Assembly: GCA_947447355.1 (NCBI GenBank)
Contig: CANFJF010000003.1
Span: 44,927-108,926 of the forward strand
Reading direction: 5' to 3'
DNA length: 64,000 bases
From: Comamonadaceae bacterium
GTDB lineage: Bacteria > Pseudomonadota > Gammaproteobacteria > Burkholderiales > Burkholderiaceae_C
How positions within the stretch are numbered: position 1 is the stretch's first letter; each line of letters opens with the position of its first letter. The notes beneath the pieces are model-generated. The model did not search any database and was not told the origin of the DNA. It was given only the letters and a program-made list of their open reading frames with translations. The position numbers were made by a program, and so were the translations under genes. This document shows, one piece after another, positions 8,661 to 18,462 of the stretch.

Positions 8661-9902
8661 ATGAAACCTCGCCAGAAGTGGGTCTTTGCCGGCGTGACGC
8701 TCGTCCTGTTGTTGACGGGTGCGCTCCTTTTGCGGCAACGTGGAACGCTCGTCCAAGTGGTGCCGGTGTTGCGCAGCAATTTGCAGCAGTCGGTGGTCGC
8801 GACGGGCCGTTTGAATGCGCCCGCCCGCATCGAACTTGCAGCAGAAGTCACGGCGACCGTTTTGGCGGTGCAGGTGCGTGAAGGCGATCAAGTCAAGGCC
8901 GGCCAATTACTGGTGCGTTTGTCTGACGCTGAAGCCCGCGCAGCACTGCAGCAGGCCAAGGCCGCATTGGGAGAGGCGCGCAATCGGGCGACCCAGCAAG
9001 CCACGGTGACCGCACCAGTGGCGGTGCAAACGGTGGTCCAGGCCGATGCCGCCTGGCGCAATGCCGACAGTGAATTCCGGCGGTCGGAAGCGCTGGTGGC
9101 GCAAGGTTTTTTCTCGCAGCAAAAACTGGATGAAGCCCGACGTGCGCTGGAGTCGGCGGCCAGCGTCTTGCGTTCTGCACACGTGCAGGCTGAGGCAAAT
9201 CAGCCGCGTGGGGTAGAAAGCGGTCTGGCCGCGGTGCGGGTGGAGCAAGCATCTGCTGCCGTGCAAATGGCCGAGGCGCGCCTAGCCCGTTTGGCCATCA
9301 ACAGCCCGGTCGATGGTGTGGTATTGGTTCGCAATGTCGAACCCGGCACGATGGCGCAGCCCGGACGGGTGTTGCTGGCACTGGCCTCGGGCCGTACGCG
9401 GATTGACGCCGGCATTGACGAAAAGCATCTGCATATGTTGGTGATTGGTATGCCCGCCAAGGCTGCGGCCGATGCCTATCCGGCCCAGCCTTTTGCGGCT
9501 CAATTGAGCTACATCGGTCCGGCGGTCGATCTGCAACGCGGCACGGTTGAGGTGCGTCTGGCGGTACCGCAGCCACCCGCTTTCCTCAAGCCCGACATGA
9601 CGGTGTCGGTGGAGCTCATCGGCGCTAATCGTTCCAACGCTTTGGTGTTGCCTGCTGCCGCTGTACGTGAGGCAGACAGTGCCGCACCCTGGGTCTTGAT
9701 GCTGCGAGACCAACGCGCTGTGCGGGTGCCGGTCAAGCTCGGACTGCGCGGCATCGGCACCATGGAAATCGTCAGTGGTTTGCAGGAGGGCGATCTGGCC
9801 ATTCCACAAACTGAAAAAGCACTGCCTGGCGACAGTGTGCGACAGACCGGCACCACGCTACAAAGCCAAGGTATGGAAGTGCCCTCCTTCATCTCGCGTT
9901 GA
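8661..9902 (+). CDS. Periplasmic adaptor (membrane fusion) protein of an ABC exporter
   Basis: HlyD/MacA-like adaptor of 413 residues. An N-terminal membrane anchor (about residues 7-22, WVFAGVTLVLLLTGALLL) is followed by a biotinyl-lipoyl-like half-motif (VLAVQVREGDQVKAGQLLVRL), an alpha-helical hairpin rich in Ala/Gln/Glu, the second lipoyl half (INSPVDGVVLVRNVEPGTMAQPG) and beta-barrel domains. It overlaps the next gene, a FtsX-type permease, which is followed by the ATPase. The three therefore form one MacAB/DevBCA-like export system; the cargo is unknown and there is no outer-membrane channel gene beside it. Confidence 0.9.
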   Translation: MKPRQKWVFAGVTLVLLLTGALLLRQRGTLVQVVPVLRSNLQQSVVATGRLNAPARIELAAEVTATVLAVQVREGDQVKAGQLLVRLSDAEARAALQQAKAALGEARNRATQQATVTAPVAVQTVVQADAAWRNADSEFRRSEALVAQGFFSQQKLDEARRALESAASVLRSAHVQAEANQPRGVESGLAAVRVEQASAAVQMAEARLARLAINSPVDGVVLVRNVEPGTMAQPGRVLLALASGRTRIDAGIDEKHLHMLVIGMPAKAAADAYPAQPFAAQLSYIGPAVDLQRGTVEVRLAVPQPPAFLKPDMTVSVELIGANRSNALVLPAAAVREADSAAPWVLMLRDQRAVRVPVKLGLRGIGTMEIVSGLQEGDLAIPQTEKALPGDSVRQTGTTLQSQGMEVPSFISR

Positions 9903-9925
9903 AGCACAGAGCGAAAGCGCTGCCC

Positions 9926-11284
9926 ATGTCCCTGTTCCCTAGACCGTCAACACCCTTGCCTGCGACAGTCGTCCGCGGGCAAGAACCGCCGCCGCGTTGG
10001 CGATGGATGCGGTCGCTCTGGCACAGGCCACGACACCGGCCAGAGCTCAGTTCATGGGCGCGTTGGATGCCCTTTGAATTGTTGCTGGCGCTGCGCTTTT
10101 TGCGCGAAGGCCGGATGCAAAGTACGCTCATTCTCGCGGGTGTCACGGGCGGCGTGGCGGTGATCATTTTTTTGACGCAGCTCATCAACCAGTTGCAAGG
10201 CACCATCATTGACCGTGTCATGGGTTCGCAGGCGCATGTGGTGATCAAGCCGACCGAAGAGCTCACCCGACCGGTGTTGGGTTCGGATCTGAACCAAGCG
10301 GTCGCCGCCGCGGTGCAGCCTCGCGAGCAGCGCTTGCGTTCGGTCGATCAGTGGGAGCGCGTGGCGGCTTTGGCCGCTGCAACGCCCGGTGTGTTGGCGG
10401 TCTCTCCGGTGGCCAGCGGACCCGCCTTTGCGGCACGCGGCAATTACAACAAAAGCGTTGTGCTGCAGGGCGTCAAGCCCGATGTTTATCGCCGAGTCGT
10501 CCGCATGGACAACTACATGACGCGGGGCATTTTTGATGTGACCGGCACCGGCGTGCTGATCGGCATTGACCTCGCGCAAGACCTTGGCCTCACGCTCGGT
10601 GACAAGCTGCGGGTTACAAGCGCTACCGGGCGCAGTGAAACATTGCAGGTCACGGGGCTCTTTGACATGGGTAATCGAGACCTCAACCGGCGCTGGGTTT
10701 TTGTCACGCTCAAGCTAGCGCAATCGCTGCTCGATTTACCCGGCGGCGTGTCCAATATCGACCTCACTGTGACGGATCTGTTCAGTGCGGATCGCGTGGC
10801 CGACACGCTGCGTTTGCAGACGGGTCTCACCGTTGACAGTTGGATGCAGACCAACTCCGGGTTGCTCAATGCACTGTCAAACCAGACGGTTTCTAACAAC
10901 TTGATCCGCAGTTTCGTTGTCCTCATCGTGGCGCTCGGCATCTCTAGCGTGCTGGTGGTCAGCGTGGTGCAAAAGCAGCGCGAGATCGGTATCTTGCGCG
11001 CCATGGGCGCTGGCCGGCGTCAAATCATGGCGATCTTTTTATTGCAAGGTGGGCTGGTCGGTTTGGCCGGCTCGATCTTGGGCGCAGCGCTGGCGTACGC
11101 TTTGTTGGTGGTGTTTTCGCATGTCTTTAAAAGCCCCGACGGCAGCCCGATGTTTGCGCCGCAGTTGGACCCTCAGCTGGTGTTGCTGGCCTCGCTGGTG
11201 GCTTGCTGTGTGGGATTGGCGGCCGCCTTTGTTCCTGCCCGCAGCGCCGCCCGCATGGACCCCGTGCAAGCGATTCGTGCATGA
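9926..11284 (+). CDS. ABC exporter permease, FtsX/MacB/DevC type
   Basis: Membrane subunit of the export system, about 452 residues from ATG 9926 (an in-frame TTG at 9899 overlaps the adaptor stop). One transmembrane helix follows [35 protein letters not shown] large periplasmic MacB-PCD domain follows (about residues 60-320). The C-terminal FtsX domain contains [28 protein letters not shown], the usual coupling-loop signature, and three more helices. Unlike MacB it has no fused ATPase; the ATPase is the next gene. Confidence 0.9.
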   Translation: MSLFPRPSTPLPATVVRGQEPPPRWRWMRSLWHRPRHRPELSSWARWMPFELLLALRFLREGRMQSTLILAGVTGGVAVIIFLTQLINQLQGTIIDRVMGSQAHVVIKPTEELTRPVLGSDLNQAVAAAVQPREQRLRSVDQWERVAALAAATPGVLAVSPVASGPAFAARGNYNKSVVLQGVKPDVYRRVVRMDNYMTRGIFDVTGTGVLIGIDLAQDLGLTLGDKLRVTSATGRSETLQVTGLFDMGNRDLNRRWVFVTLKLAQSLLDLPGGVSNIDLTVTDLFSADRVADTLRLQTGLTVDSWMQTNSGLLNALSNQTVSNNLIRSFVVLIVALGISSVLVVSVVQKQREIGILRAMGAGRRQIMAIFLLQGGLVGLAGSILGAALAYALLVVFSHVFKSPDGSPMFAPQLDPQLVLLASLVACCVGLAAAFVPARSAARMDPVQAIRA

Positions 11285-11294
11285 AGCCGACGCT

Positions 11295-11993
11295 ATGAAC
11301 CCGCCCAGCAAAGCACCCATTCTTCGCCTAGAGGCAATCACCAAGCGCTACAACATCGGCACCGAGGTTGAGTCCGAGGTCTTGCATGGCATCACACTGG
11401 CTTTGCAGCAGGCTGAGTTTGTCGCCTTGAAGGGGCCTTCAGGGTCGGGCAAAAGCACCTTGCTCAACATCATTGGCTTGCTCGAGCCGCCGACCGCAGG
11501 CCGGCTAGACATTGCTGGTCAAGCGGCGCAGTCCCTGGACGATGTTGGCTTGACGGCTTTGCGGGGGGAGACCATTGGCTTTGTTTTTCAGTTTCACCAT
11601 TTGCTGCCGGCCTTCACGGCGCTGGAAAACGTTTTATTACCGTCCATCATCCGTCATGGCACAGCCACGCCTGCGGCCGAAGCGATGGCGCGCGATCTCC
11701 TCATCCGTGTTGGTTTGAGCGGTGCGGAATACAAGCGGCCCGGCGAGCTTTCAGGGGGCATGCAACAGCGCGTGGCGATTGCCCGCGCCTTGTCGCAAAA
11801 GCCGAGGCTGATATTGGCCGATGAGCCGACTGGCAATCTGGACACCGTGACTGCCGACGAGGTGTTCGAGCTGTTGCGCGACTTCAACCGGGACCATGGC
11901 AGCGCCTGTCTGATCGTCACGCACGACCCGCGACTGGCGCTGCGTTGCGACCGGGTGATCGAGCTGGTCGACGGTCGTGTGGTCAGCAGCTGA
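11295..11993 (+). CDS. ABC exporter ATP-binding protein (LolD/MacB-like)
   Basis: Nucleotide-binding subunit of 232 residues. Walker [10 protein letters not shown] is at residues 47-55, the Q-loop region is [21 protein letters not shown], the ABC signature [15 protein letters not shown] is near residue 152, Walker B is [12 protein letters not shown] and the H-loop is IVTHD. ATG 11295 is 10 bases after the permease stop. The open frame extends far upstream through the permease gene, but that part is out of frame with the permease and is not coding. Confidence 0.93.
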   Translation: MNPPSKAPILRLEAITKRYNIGTEVESEVLHGITLALQQAEFVALKGPSGSGKSTLLNIIGLLEPPTAGRLDIAGQAAQSLDDVGLTALRGETIGFVFQFHHLLPAFTALENVLLPSIIRHGTATPAAEAMARDLLIRVGLSGAEYKRPGELSGGMQQRVAIARALSQKPRLILADEPTGNLDTVTADEVFELLRDFNRDHGSACLIVTHDPRLALRCDRVIELVDGRVVSS

Positions 11994-12023
11994 GCCGCGG
12001 ACGAATTGGGAGAAGGCGGCTCA
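11991..12023. terminator. Inverted repeat between convergent genes, possible terminator
   Basis: TGAGCCGC and GCGGCTCA form perfect 8-base arms around a 17-base loop. Each arm includes the stop codon of one of the two convergent genes. There is no T-tract, so an intrinsic terminator is uncertain, but the position between convergent genes fits a bidirectional stop. Confidence 0.4.
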
Positions 12024-12629
12024 GGTTTGTCCGACCAGCGCGCTGTAAGCCCGCAGGGTTTCAGGTGACACCGACTGCAACACCATCTCGTAAGGTGTCT
12101 TGTGTCGCACCAGCATGCGGGCTGAAGCGATGGTTTTTGATTTGCAAAACCAGTGGCAAGTGTGTTGCATTAGAAACAGCTCGGCGCTCAGAGTGAAGGC
12201 GCGAGACTGCGGTGAAATGGGGTCGCTTTGACTGGCCGCACGGGCAAGTCCTTCGGCGTGAATTGTCAAGGCCTTGCGCAAGTCGAAGCGGGCACTTGGC
12301 GCCCATTTGGCAGCTTCGCTCAAGGGCCAAGGCCAGAGGTTGACACCTGTTTCGGCCTCATCTACTTTGGCCATGCTATCGGCCAATTGTTTGAATTGTG
12401 CGGCTAACTTGTCTTCAGTGCCGTTCATCAGTTGCCAGATCGAGCCACGCCGCGCCGCATCGTTTTCACCGAGCGCTCTGGCGTAGCCTTCGGTCAAGGT
12501 CTCCATGAGTTTTTCAATTTGGTAATTGCCAAGGTGCTGTCCCAGCATGGCAATACGCCGACCCTCAGCGCGAGATTTGAGGGTGTAGCCGACGAAGGCG
12601 AACATCAACGAAAGAACAAAAATTTCCAT
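12021..12629 (-). CDS. Hypothetical protein with N-terminal membrane anchor
   Basis: 202 residues. The first 18 residues ([18 protein letters not shown]) form a single hydrophobic helix, followed by a mostly helical soluble part rich in Ala, Leu and charged residues. The C-terminal third has [11 protein letters not shown], with two Cys and two His close together, which might bind a metal or be structural. I recognise no family. Its 3' end converges on the ABC exporter operon. No clear Shine-Dalgarno precedes the start. Confidence 0.6.
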   Translation of the reverse strand: MEIFVLSLMFAFVGYTLKSRAEGRRIAMLGQHLGNYQIEKLMETLTEGYARALGENDAARRGSIWQLMNGTEDKLAAQFKQLADSMAKVDEAETGVNLWPWPLSEAAKWAPSARFDLRKALTIHAEGLARAASQSDPISPQSRAFTLSAELFLMQHTCHWFCKSKTIASARMLVRHKTPYEMVLQSVSPETLRAYSALVGQT

Positions 12630-12776
12630 GTCGGATGGGGTGCTTGTGTGTAGCGTAAAAAGACAAGTGTAGTCAGACGCATTACGCCGGTCTGGGCATC
12701 GCTCTTGACCTGATGCCGCCTTACGATGTCAGCAAGTCACGCCTTGCCAGCGGCATCCGCCCAACAGGGACATTTT

Positions 12777-13349
12777 TTAAAGAGGATGCTCGGTGTAGAA
12801 CTTGCCGCCGTGAAACAGCAAGGGGGAAACACCTGTGCGGTGTTCGCAATGCTCGACCTCGCCGACGAAGATGACGTGATCACCTTCTTCGTAGCGACTG
12901 CGGTTGAAACATTCAAAGCTGGCGGCGGCGCCCGTCAGCAAGGGTGCACCGCAAAGCCCCTCAGAGTACACAACATCGCTCCAGCGGTCTTCGCGTTTGC
13001 CAGCAAAGCGTTCGGCGAGTTCCTTCTGGTCGGCGGCCAAGATGTTGATGGCGTAGTGTGAACCTGAGCTCAGAGCCACCATCGAAGCAGCTGAGCGGCT
13101 CAAGCTCCACAGCACCAGGGGTGGTTCCAAAGAGACTGAGTTGAATGAGTTGGCCGTCAGCCCAACCAAGTCGCCGTCAGCAGTGCGGGCCGTGACGATG
13201 GTCACGCCCGTGGCGAACATGCCGAGGGCGCTGCGAAATTCGTGCCGAGAAAAAGTCGGACTGCTGGCGGTGAGGATTTTGGCGCTGGACAGCAAGGAGG
13301 TCATGGGAGTGTGCTCGGCAGACGGGGCGACAGAAAGTGACGGTGGCAT
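12777..13349 (-). CDS. Flavin reductase-like (FMN-binding split-barrel) protein
   Basis: FMN-binding flavin reductase domain protein of about 175-190 residues, the kind that supplies reduced flavin to two-component monooxygenases or acts as an NAD(P)H:flavin oxidoreductase. Typical segments are FRSALGMFATGVTIVTA, GLTANSFNSVSLEPPLVLWSL, the substrate-loop SGSHYAINILA and a C-terminal HVIFVGEVEHCE...LLFHGGKFY. Translation could begin at 13349 or at Met 13304 (MTSLLSSAK); neither has a strong Shine-Dalgarno. No monooxygenase gene is adjacent, so the partner is unknown. Confidence 0.88.
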   Translation of the reverse strand: MPPSLSVAPSAEHTPMTSLLSSAKILTASSPTFSRHEFRSALGMFATGVTIVTARTADGDLVGLTANSFNSVSLEPPLVLWSLSRSAASMVALSSGSHYAINILAADQKELAERFAGKREDRWSDVVYSEGLCGAPLLTGAAASFECFNRSRYEEGDHVIFVGEVEHCEHRTGVSPLLFHGGKFYTEHPL

Positions 13350-13432
13350 CTTGATGGACTAAGGTTATTGTCTGCGATGAACCTGCTTTTCTGATCTCAT
13401 GCATGCCAAGCTCGGTATTCGCGTAGGACTTT

Positions 13433-14596
13433 TCAGCGGTGGTGCCCCAAAAAGAACGCCAACATCGCCGCTGAGGCATTCGGTCCGTGAGGGTCAGTGA
13501 ACGTCCCAGCGGCACTGCCGCCTGACCAAGCATGAGGCCCGGCTTCGACCGACCAGTACTCGACGTAGTGGCGACCATTTTTAGCGCTGTAAACGGTGCG
13601 CAGGGTGTGGCGCATTTCTCCGGTGGGTGCGGGTATCTCTTGGGGTATGACGCTGCGCGTTAAAGGCACGCCTGAGGCCTTCAGCGCAGCAATCGCGGCG
13701 AGCACGATCTGGTCGCCGTTGTCCGGGTGCACGGTGCGGTCAGCGTCGCCATGAAAGACGATGGTTGGCATCACATCTTTGAGCGCCGCGGGGTCGCCGG
13801 GTGCGCGTGAGCGGCCACCATGGCGCATAGCGCTGAAAGCCGACATCACATTGTGTGCGGCCCCCGGCGGGAGGCCGGAGTGCACGCCGACAGCGGCGAA
13901 CAGATCTGGGTAGTGTGCGGCGACGATAGCGGCCATGGCGCCACCCGCGGAAAGGCCGGCGATGTACACGCGTGTCGGGTCTACCGGGTAACGAGCGATG
14001 ACTTGTCGCGTCAGCGCGGCCAACATAGCGGGTTCGCCAGCGAGTCGGCCTTGGTGCGCGCTGTCAAACCAGTTCCAGCAGCGCATCTGGTTGGCCTTGG
14101 CTAACTGTTCGGGATACAGCACGATGCAGGGCGTTTTGGCTGCTAACTCGTTCATGCCGGTGCCGCGGGCGAAGTCCGGGGCACCTTGTTTGCAACCGTG
14201 CAGCATTACTAGCAACGGCACGCCTGCAGGCTCGTCAGTAGGCCACGTTGGTGGCAATGGGGGAACATACAAATTGAAGCCATAGCGCTGATCATCAAAT
14301 TCAAAAACTTGCCGCGTGAATGCGGCGCGGCATCGTGTTGAAGAGGCTTCAGTTGCTTCGGGTCTTGTGAGGTCTTCGACGTTGTTGGCGTTGACTTCTG
14401 CAACGGCTTCAATCGTGACCGGTTCGGGCACCGCCGCGACAAACGCCGTTGTGACCATTGGGCCGGTTAACTCTTTGCGTAAGACGCGTCGCAACATGCG
14501 CTCGGCGGCAGCCACCTGACGCCCGAGGTTGGATTGGCGGGCTGCACGGGCTAATTCGTTGATCCAATAAGGCACGTTTTGAGTTCCAAGGTGCAT
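13433..14596 (-). CDS. PHB depolymerase-family esterase
   Basis: Predicted alpha/beta hydrolase of the esterase-PHB family, 387 residues. A polar N-terminal region (residues 1-100) rich in Arg and Ala has no signal peptide, so the enzyme is probably cytoplasmic. The catalytic domain starts at LYVPPLPP, has the oxyanion region LLVMLHGCKQ, the nucleophile elbow GLSAGGAMA, the acid region VFHGDADRTVHPDN and the catalytic histidine in GPHAWSGG. The HGC and GLSAGG motifs are typical of PHB depolymerase-like carbohydrate/feruloyl esterases. Substrate could be polyhydroxyalkanoate oligomers or another ester. It diverges from the histidine kinase gene. Confidence 0.87.
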   Translation of the reverse strand: MHLGTQNVPYWINELARAARQSNLGRQVAAAERMLRRVLRKELTGPMVTTAFVAAVPEPVTIEAVAEVNANNVEDLTRPEATEASSTRCRAAFTRQVFEFDDQRYGFNLYVPPLPPTWPTDEPAGVPLLVMLHGCKQGAPDFARGTGMNELAAKTPCIVLYPEQLAKANQMRCWNWFDSAHQGRLAGEPAMLAALTRQVIARYPVDPTRVYIAGLSAGGAMAAIVAAHYPDLFAAVGVHSGLPPGAAHNVMSAFSAMRHGGRSRAPGDPAALKDVMPTIVFHGDADRTVHPDNGDQIVLAAIAALKASGVPLTRSVIPQEIPAPTGEMRHTLRTVYSAKNGRHYVEYWSVEAGPHAWSGGSAAGTFTDPHGPNASAAMLAFFLGHHR

Positions 14597-14752
14597 GACG
14601 GCAATTCAATAAAGAATACGCGCTTTCTGTGGTGTGCGCATACCGCTACTATGGGGGCATGTCTTTTGACGATGGTGGCGTTAAGCCAGCCCATCATTAA
14701 TGGGCTGCTGCCGCGTGTTGTCTCGGCGCTTGCTGCCATTTTGGATGATTCC

Positions 14753-16996
14753 ATGAACACCCCCGCTGAAGATAAAGAGCGCCGCACCGCTGAAGTTGCA
14801 AGGCTCGCCCTAGAGGCGCGGTTTTTGGAGCTGGCTGAAAACACCAACGATGTGTATTACAGCCGCGATGGTGCGACTGGCGCTTTGCTTTACATCAGCC
14901 CGGCTTACGAACGGCTGTGGGGCCTGAGTTGTGAAAGCCTCTATGCCAGTCCTGACTCTTATCTTGACTCCGTGCATCCAGAGGACCGCGAGGCAGCGGT
15001 GGCGGCTTTCAAGGCCAACCTTGGCGGCTTGGCGACCGAGCGAGAATACCGGCTCATGTTGCCCAGCGGTGAAGTTCTCTGGGTGCGAGACTATGGTCAT
15101 CCCGTTTTAGGGGAGGACGGCCGGGTCGAACGGGTGGTGGGTGTGGTGCATGACATCACTTTCCGCAAGCGGGCTGACGCCGCACTGGCCAGTACGGCGC
15201 GGGCGCTGGAAATGCTCAGCTTGTGCAATCGTGCCTTGACGCGCATGGGTAACGAGCAAAAGTTGCTGGCAGAAGTTTGCCGCTTGGCCGTCGAAGTCGG
15301 CGGCTACCACATGGCATGGGTCGGTTATGCCCGTGAAGACGAAGAGCGCAGCATTGAACCTATGGCCTATGCGGGTCATGAGGCCGGCTTTTTGTCGTCG
15401 ACTTGGCTGAGTTGGGCGAATGAGCCGATCGGTACTTTTGGACCGGTTGGTGACGCTATTCGGCGGCGCGAGGTGAGTGAACATCACAATTTGACGTCGC
15501 TCCCCAACAATGTGCAGTGGGCCCAAGAGGCGATACAGCGTGGATATCGCAGTATTCTCACCGTGCCTTTGGCTTATGCCGATCAGACGTTCGGCATGCT
15601 GGCGCTTTATTCGACCATCGAACTTCCTGCCCGGTCTGAAGAGGTGCTGTTGCTACAGGAGCTGGCCAACAACCTGGCTTTCGGTATTGACAGCATCCGT
15701 GCGCGCCATTGGCGAGATCAACTCGAAGCGGCTATTTCTAAGGTGGCCGCTGGTGTGTCGGTGCAGGGCGGCAGCAATTTTTTTGAACATTTGGTGCGCA
15801 ACATGGCTGACGCACTGGGCGCTCAAGCCGCTTTTGTGACGCGTGCCCTGCCCGGCGAACCATTGATGGCGCGCCGTGTGGCGGGCATCGTGGAGGGTGA
15901 ATTGGTTGACGGTTTTGACTACCCGGTGTCACTGTCGCCCTGTCGCGAACTGATTGACGAGGTCAGTGTGACGTTGTCAAAAAACGTGCACTACCTTTAC
16001 CCTGAAGTTCAGGCTATTTTTGGCATCCACGCGGAAGCGTATGTCGGTCACCGGCTTGAGAATTCTTCTGGTGAATTTGCGGGCATGTTGTTTGTGATGT
16101 TTCACGAGCCACTCAAACAGACGGCTTTGATGGTCTCGACGCTACAAATATTTGCAGCGCGAGCCTCTGCTGAGCTGAAACGACTGCAGTCCGATTTGGA
16201 AATCCGTAATCTGAACGCCAGCTTGGAAGAGCGGGTTCAGCAGCGCACGGCCCAGCTCAAGTCGGCCAACGAAGAGTTAGAGTCTTTTTGCTATTCGGTC
16301 TCGCATGATCTGCGCTCCCCCTTGAGCGCGGTGGACGGTTTTGCCAGCTTGCTCGAGCAGTCAGTTGAGGCTTTGCCGGAACCGATGGCCAAAAAAGGAC
16401 AGCATTACCTTCACCGTGTGCGTGCCGGCGTGGTGCAAATGGGCGAATTGATTGATGCGTTGTTATCGCTCGCCCGCTTGGCGCGTGCGCCCTTGCGCCA
16501 TGACCAAGTCGACCTCAGTGACTTGGCGAACAATGTGCTGGTCTTTTTGCGTGAGCGGGATCCGGCGCGTGTGGTGGAGGCACAAGTCGAGCCCGGGCTT
16601 ACGGCCACGGGTGACCATCGCCTGCTGCGCCAAGTGCTCGACAACTTGTTGGGCAACGCCTGGAAGTTCAGCGCCGGTCAAGCAGTGGCACACATCACCT
16701 TTGGCTCTGAGATCGACGCCCATGGGGACTTGGTTTATTTTGTGCGTGACAACGGCGCGGGTTTCAACATGGCGTATTCGCAAAAACTCTTCGGTCCGTT
16801 CCAGCGGTTGCACTCGCCATCTGAGTTTGAGGGCACCGGCATTGGTTTGGCTTTTGTGCAGCGCATCATCTCGCGGCATGGTGGGCGTATCTGGGCTGAG
16901 TCAGCGCCAGGCCAAGGCGCCACGTTTCGTTTCACGCTGGGGCATCTCGACCCGAACGAGTCAGGGGCTGAAACCTTCACGCCCGAACGGGCCTAA
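14753..16996 (+). CDS. PAS/GAF sensor histidine kinase
   Basis: Hybrid-less sensor kinase of about 747 residues. From the N terminus: PAS domain with PAC motif (ELAENTNDVYYSRDG to VERVVGVVHDITFRKRAD), a GAF domain (about residues 150-310), a second GAF-like region (about 320-470), a coiled coil (LNASLEERVQQRTAQLKSANEEL), the phosphoacceptor box YSVSHDLRSPLSAVDG with His about residue 518, and an HATPase domain with DNLLGNAWKF, DNGAGF and GTGIGLAFV. No transmembrane helix is present from this start. An open frame extends upstream to 14579, but it would overlap the divergent esterase. No response regulator gene is adjacent, so the kinase is an orphan. Confidence 0.88.
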   Translation: MNTPAEDKERRTAEVARLALEARFLELAENTNDVYYSRDGATGALLYISPAYERLWGLSCESLYASPDSYLDSVHPEDREAAVAAFKANLGGLATEREYRLMLPSGEVLWVRDYGHPVLGEDGRVERVVGVVHDITFRKRADAALASTARALEMLSLCNRALTRMGNEQKLLAEVCRLAVEVGGYHMAWVGYAREDEERSIEPMAYAGHEAGFLSSTWLSWANEPIGTFGPVGDAIRRREVSEHHNLTSLPNNVQWAQEAIQRGYRSILTVPLAYADQTFGMLALYSTIELPARSEEVLLLQELANNLAFGIDSIRARHWRDQLEAAISKVAAGVSVQGGSNFFEHLVRNMADALGAQAAFVTRALPGEPLMARRVAGIVEGELVDGFDYPVSLSPCRELIDEVSVTLSKNVHYLYPEVQAIFGIHAEAYVGHRLENSSGEFAGMLFVMFHEPLKQTALMVSTLQIFAARASAELKRLQSDLEIRNLNASLEERVQQRTAQLKSANEELESFCYSVSHDLRSPLSAVDGFASLLEQSVEALPEPMAKKGQHYLHRVRAGVVQMGELIDALLSLARLARAPLRHDQVDLSDLANNVLVFLRERDPARVVEAQVEPGLTATGDHRLLRQVLDNLLGNAWKFSAGQAVAHITFGSEIDAHGDLVYFVRDNGAGFNMAYSQKLFGPFQRLHSPSEFEGTGIGLAFVQRIISRHGGRIWAESAPGQGATFRFTLGHLDPNESGAETFTPERA

Positions 16997-17052
16997 CTGA
17001 TGAGTCACAAAATATGTGTACTGGCTATTCTTTGGGCGTAATCCCCAGAAAA

Positions 17053-17082
17053 TAGACGGGCTGAAATCACTGACGCTAAAAT
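17053..17082 (+). promoter_or_regulatory. Putative promoter of the TetR gene (leaderless transcript possible)
   Basis: TAGACG (17053-17058) and TAAAAT (17077-17082) are spaced by 18 bases. The ATG at 17089 follows the -10 element by only 6 bases, and no Shine-Dalgarno is visible. If this promoter is real the mRNA would start at or next to the start codon. Confidence 0.45.
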
Positions 17083-17088
17083 CTGCCC

Positions 17089-17739
17089 ATGGCCTCATCA
17101 CTGTCTTCTCGTCTTGGCGCAAACAACGCCATCGCCGCGCCCGTCAAGGTGTCTTTCAAGGCGCAGATGCTGCAGGCCCGGGAGGACGCCATCGTTGAAG
17201 CCGTGAACCGGCTGCTGGCTGAAAAAGGCTTTGATTTGATGACCGTTGACGAGGTCGCCGCTGAAGTCGGTATCGCCAAGGCCAGCCTTTACAAGCACTT
17301 TCCCAGCAAGGAAGACCTCGCTGCCGCCGCCATGGTCCGGGTGTTGGCGCGGGCCAAGGTCTTGTTGGCCAGCTTGCCAGCCAACGCAAGGCCCATTGAC
17401 CAACTCAAGGCGGTGGTGCGCTGGATGATGCGTTTGCAACTGGCGGGTGAAATGCCGTCCTTGCCAAGTCAAAATTCCAGCCTGAGGGCTAATTTGATGG
17501 CCAATCGGGCCTATTTGGACGGCCTGCTTCAGGTCAGTGACCACATTGGTGGCTGGATTGAAGCGGCACAAGCCGACGGCAGTTTGAACCCGGCTTTGCC
17601 CCCCATTTTGGTGCTGTACACCGTGTATTCGCGGGCTTGCGATCCAGTGCTCGAATTCATGCAATCGAGTGGCCAGCACACCGATGAAGAGATCGTCGAG
17701 TTCGTGGTGACCACCTGCTTTGACGGTTTGCGTCATTAG
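17089..17739 (+). CDS. TetR/AcrR family transcriptional regulator
   Basis: 216 residues. The N-terminal DNA-binding domain (about residues 30-80) reads AREDAIVEAVNRLLAEKGFDLMTVDEVAAEVGIAKASLYKHF, the classic TetR helix-turn-helix ending in YKHFPSKEDL. The C-terminal ligand domain is poorly conserved. It stands alone between the histidine kinase and the fasciclin gene, which converges on it, so the regulated genes are unknown; autoregulation is common in the family. Confidence 0.9.
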   Translation: MASSLSSRLGANNAIAAPVKVSFKAQMLQAREDAIVEAVNRLLAEKGFDLMTVDEVAAEVGIAKASLYKHFPSKEDLAAAAMVRVLARAKVLLASLPANARPIDQLKAVVRWMMRLQLAGEMPSLPSQNSSLRANLMANRAYLDGLLQVSDHIGGWIEAAQADGSLNPALPPILVLYTVYSRACDPVLEFMQSSGQHTDEEIVEFVVTTCFDGLRH

Positions 17740-17791
17740 ACGCTCATTGGTTTGAGACGTTTCAAGCGTTGAAGCGTGCACGTCTTGGGCA

Positions 17792-17822
17792 GACGGGACC
17801 TGCAGGCCCCGTCAATTTCCCT
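17792..17822 (+). terminator. Terminator-like hairpin after the TetR gene
   Basis: GACGGG and CCCGTC arms flank an inner CCTGCAGG palindrome, giving one long hairpin with a single A-C mismatch. T-rich sequence (AATTTCCCTTTTT) follows on the plus strand. It lies between the convergent TetR and fasciclin genes. Confidence 0.55.
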
Positions 17823-17824
17823 TT

Positions 17825-18280
17825 TTACTTGGGCATGATGACCGTGTCAACAGCGTGGATCACACCGTTGTCGGCCGCCACATCTGCCGCCACGACCTTG
17901 GCACCGTTCACAGTGACGCCGCCCATGGTAGCCAGCGTCAGGTTGCCGCCTTGCACGGTCTTGACGTTACCGGCTTTGACGTCTTTGGCCATGACTTTGC
18001 CAGGGACCACGTGGTAGGTCAGCACTTTGGTCAGCGCGGCTTTGTCTTTCAGTAGCGCGTCCAGATCGGCTTTTGGGATCTTGGCAAAGGCTGCGTCAGT
18101 GGGTGCAAACACCGTGAACGGGCCTGGGCCCTTGAGTGTGTCGACCAAGCCGGCAGCCTTGACCGCGGTCACCAAGGTTTTGAAATTGCCTGCGCTGACG
18201 GCGGTGTCCACGATGTCGGCAGCTTGTGCAGAAAAGACAGCGCTGGCGCTCAGTGTCAAGGCGATGAGTGATTTTTTCAT
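17825..18280 (-). CDS. Secreted fasciclin (FAS1) domain protein
   Basis: 151 residues. The start at 18280 gives [20 protein letters not shown], a clear signal peptide cleaved after AQA, and has GGAG 6 bases upstream. The rest is one FAS1 domain: H1-like segment [19 protein letters not shown] (here [15 protein letters not shown]) and [10 protein letters not shown] as the H2 box. FAS1 proteins mediate cell adhesion or surface interactions; periplasmic or extracellular location is expected. No operon partner is visible. Confidence 0.93.
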   Translation of the reverse strand: MKKSLIALTLSASAVFSAQAADIVDTAVSAGNFKTLVTAVKAAGLVDTLKGPGPFTVFAPTDAAFAKIPKADLDALLKDKAALTKVLTYHVVPGKVMAKDVKAGNVKTVQGGNLTLATMGGVTVNGAKVVAADVAADNGVIHAVDTVIMPK

Positions 18281-18462
18281 GGGTGACTCCATTGGGTTGA
18301 AAGTAAGCACCAAAGGTGTGGTGCAACCCCAATGTAATCCATAGTAGTATCAATATGAACTAAATGGTCATTAACGAGACTGTTCGGTAATCAATTGAAG
18401 GCGGCCGAATTCACGCTATTGAGCCTCGGGATTTCTCTGTTGAGATGCACTTTTGGGTTTGC

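Noticed and set aside
10917..11294. N-terminal extension of the ABC ATPase frame
   Set aside because: It overlaps the FtsX permease in another frame and is rich in Trp, Cys and Ser; the ATPase begins naturally at 11295.
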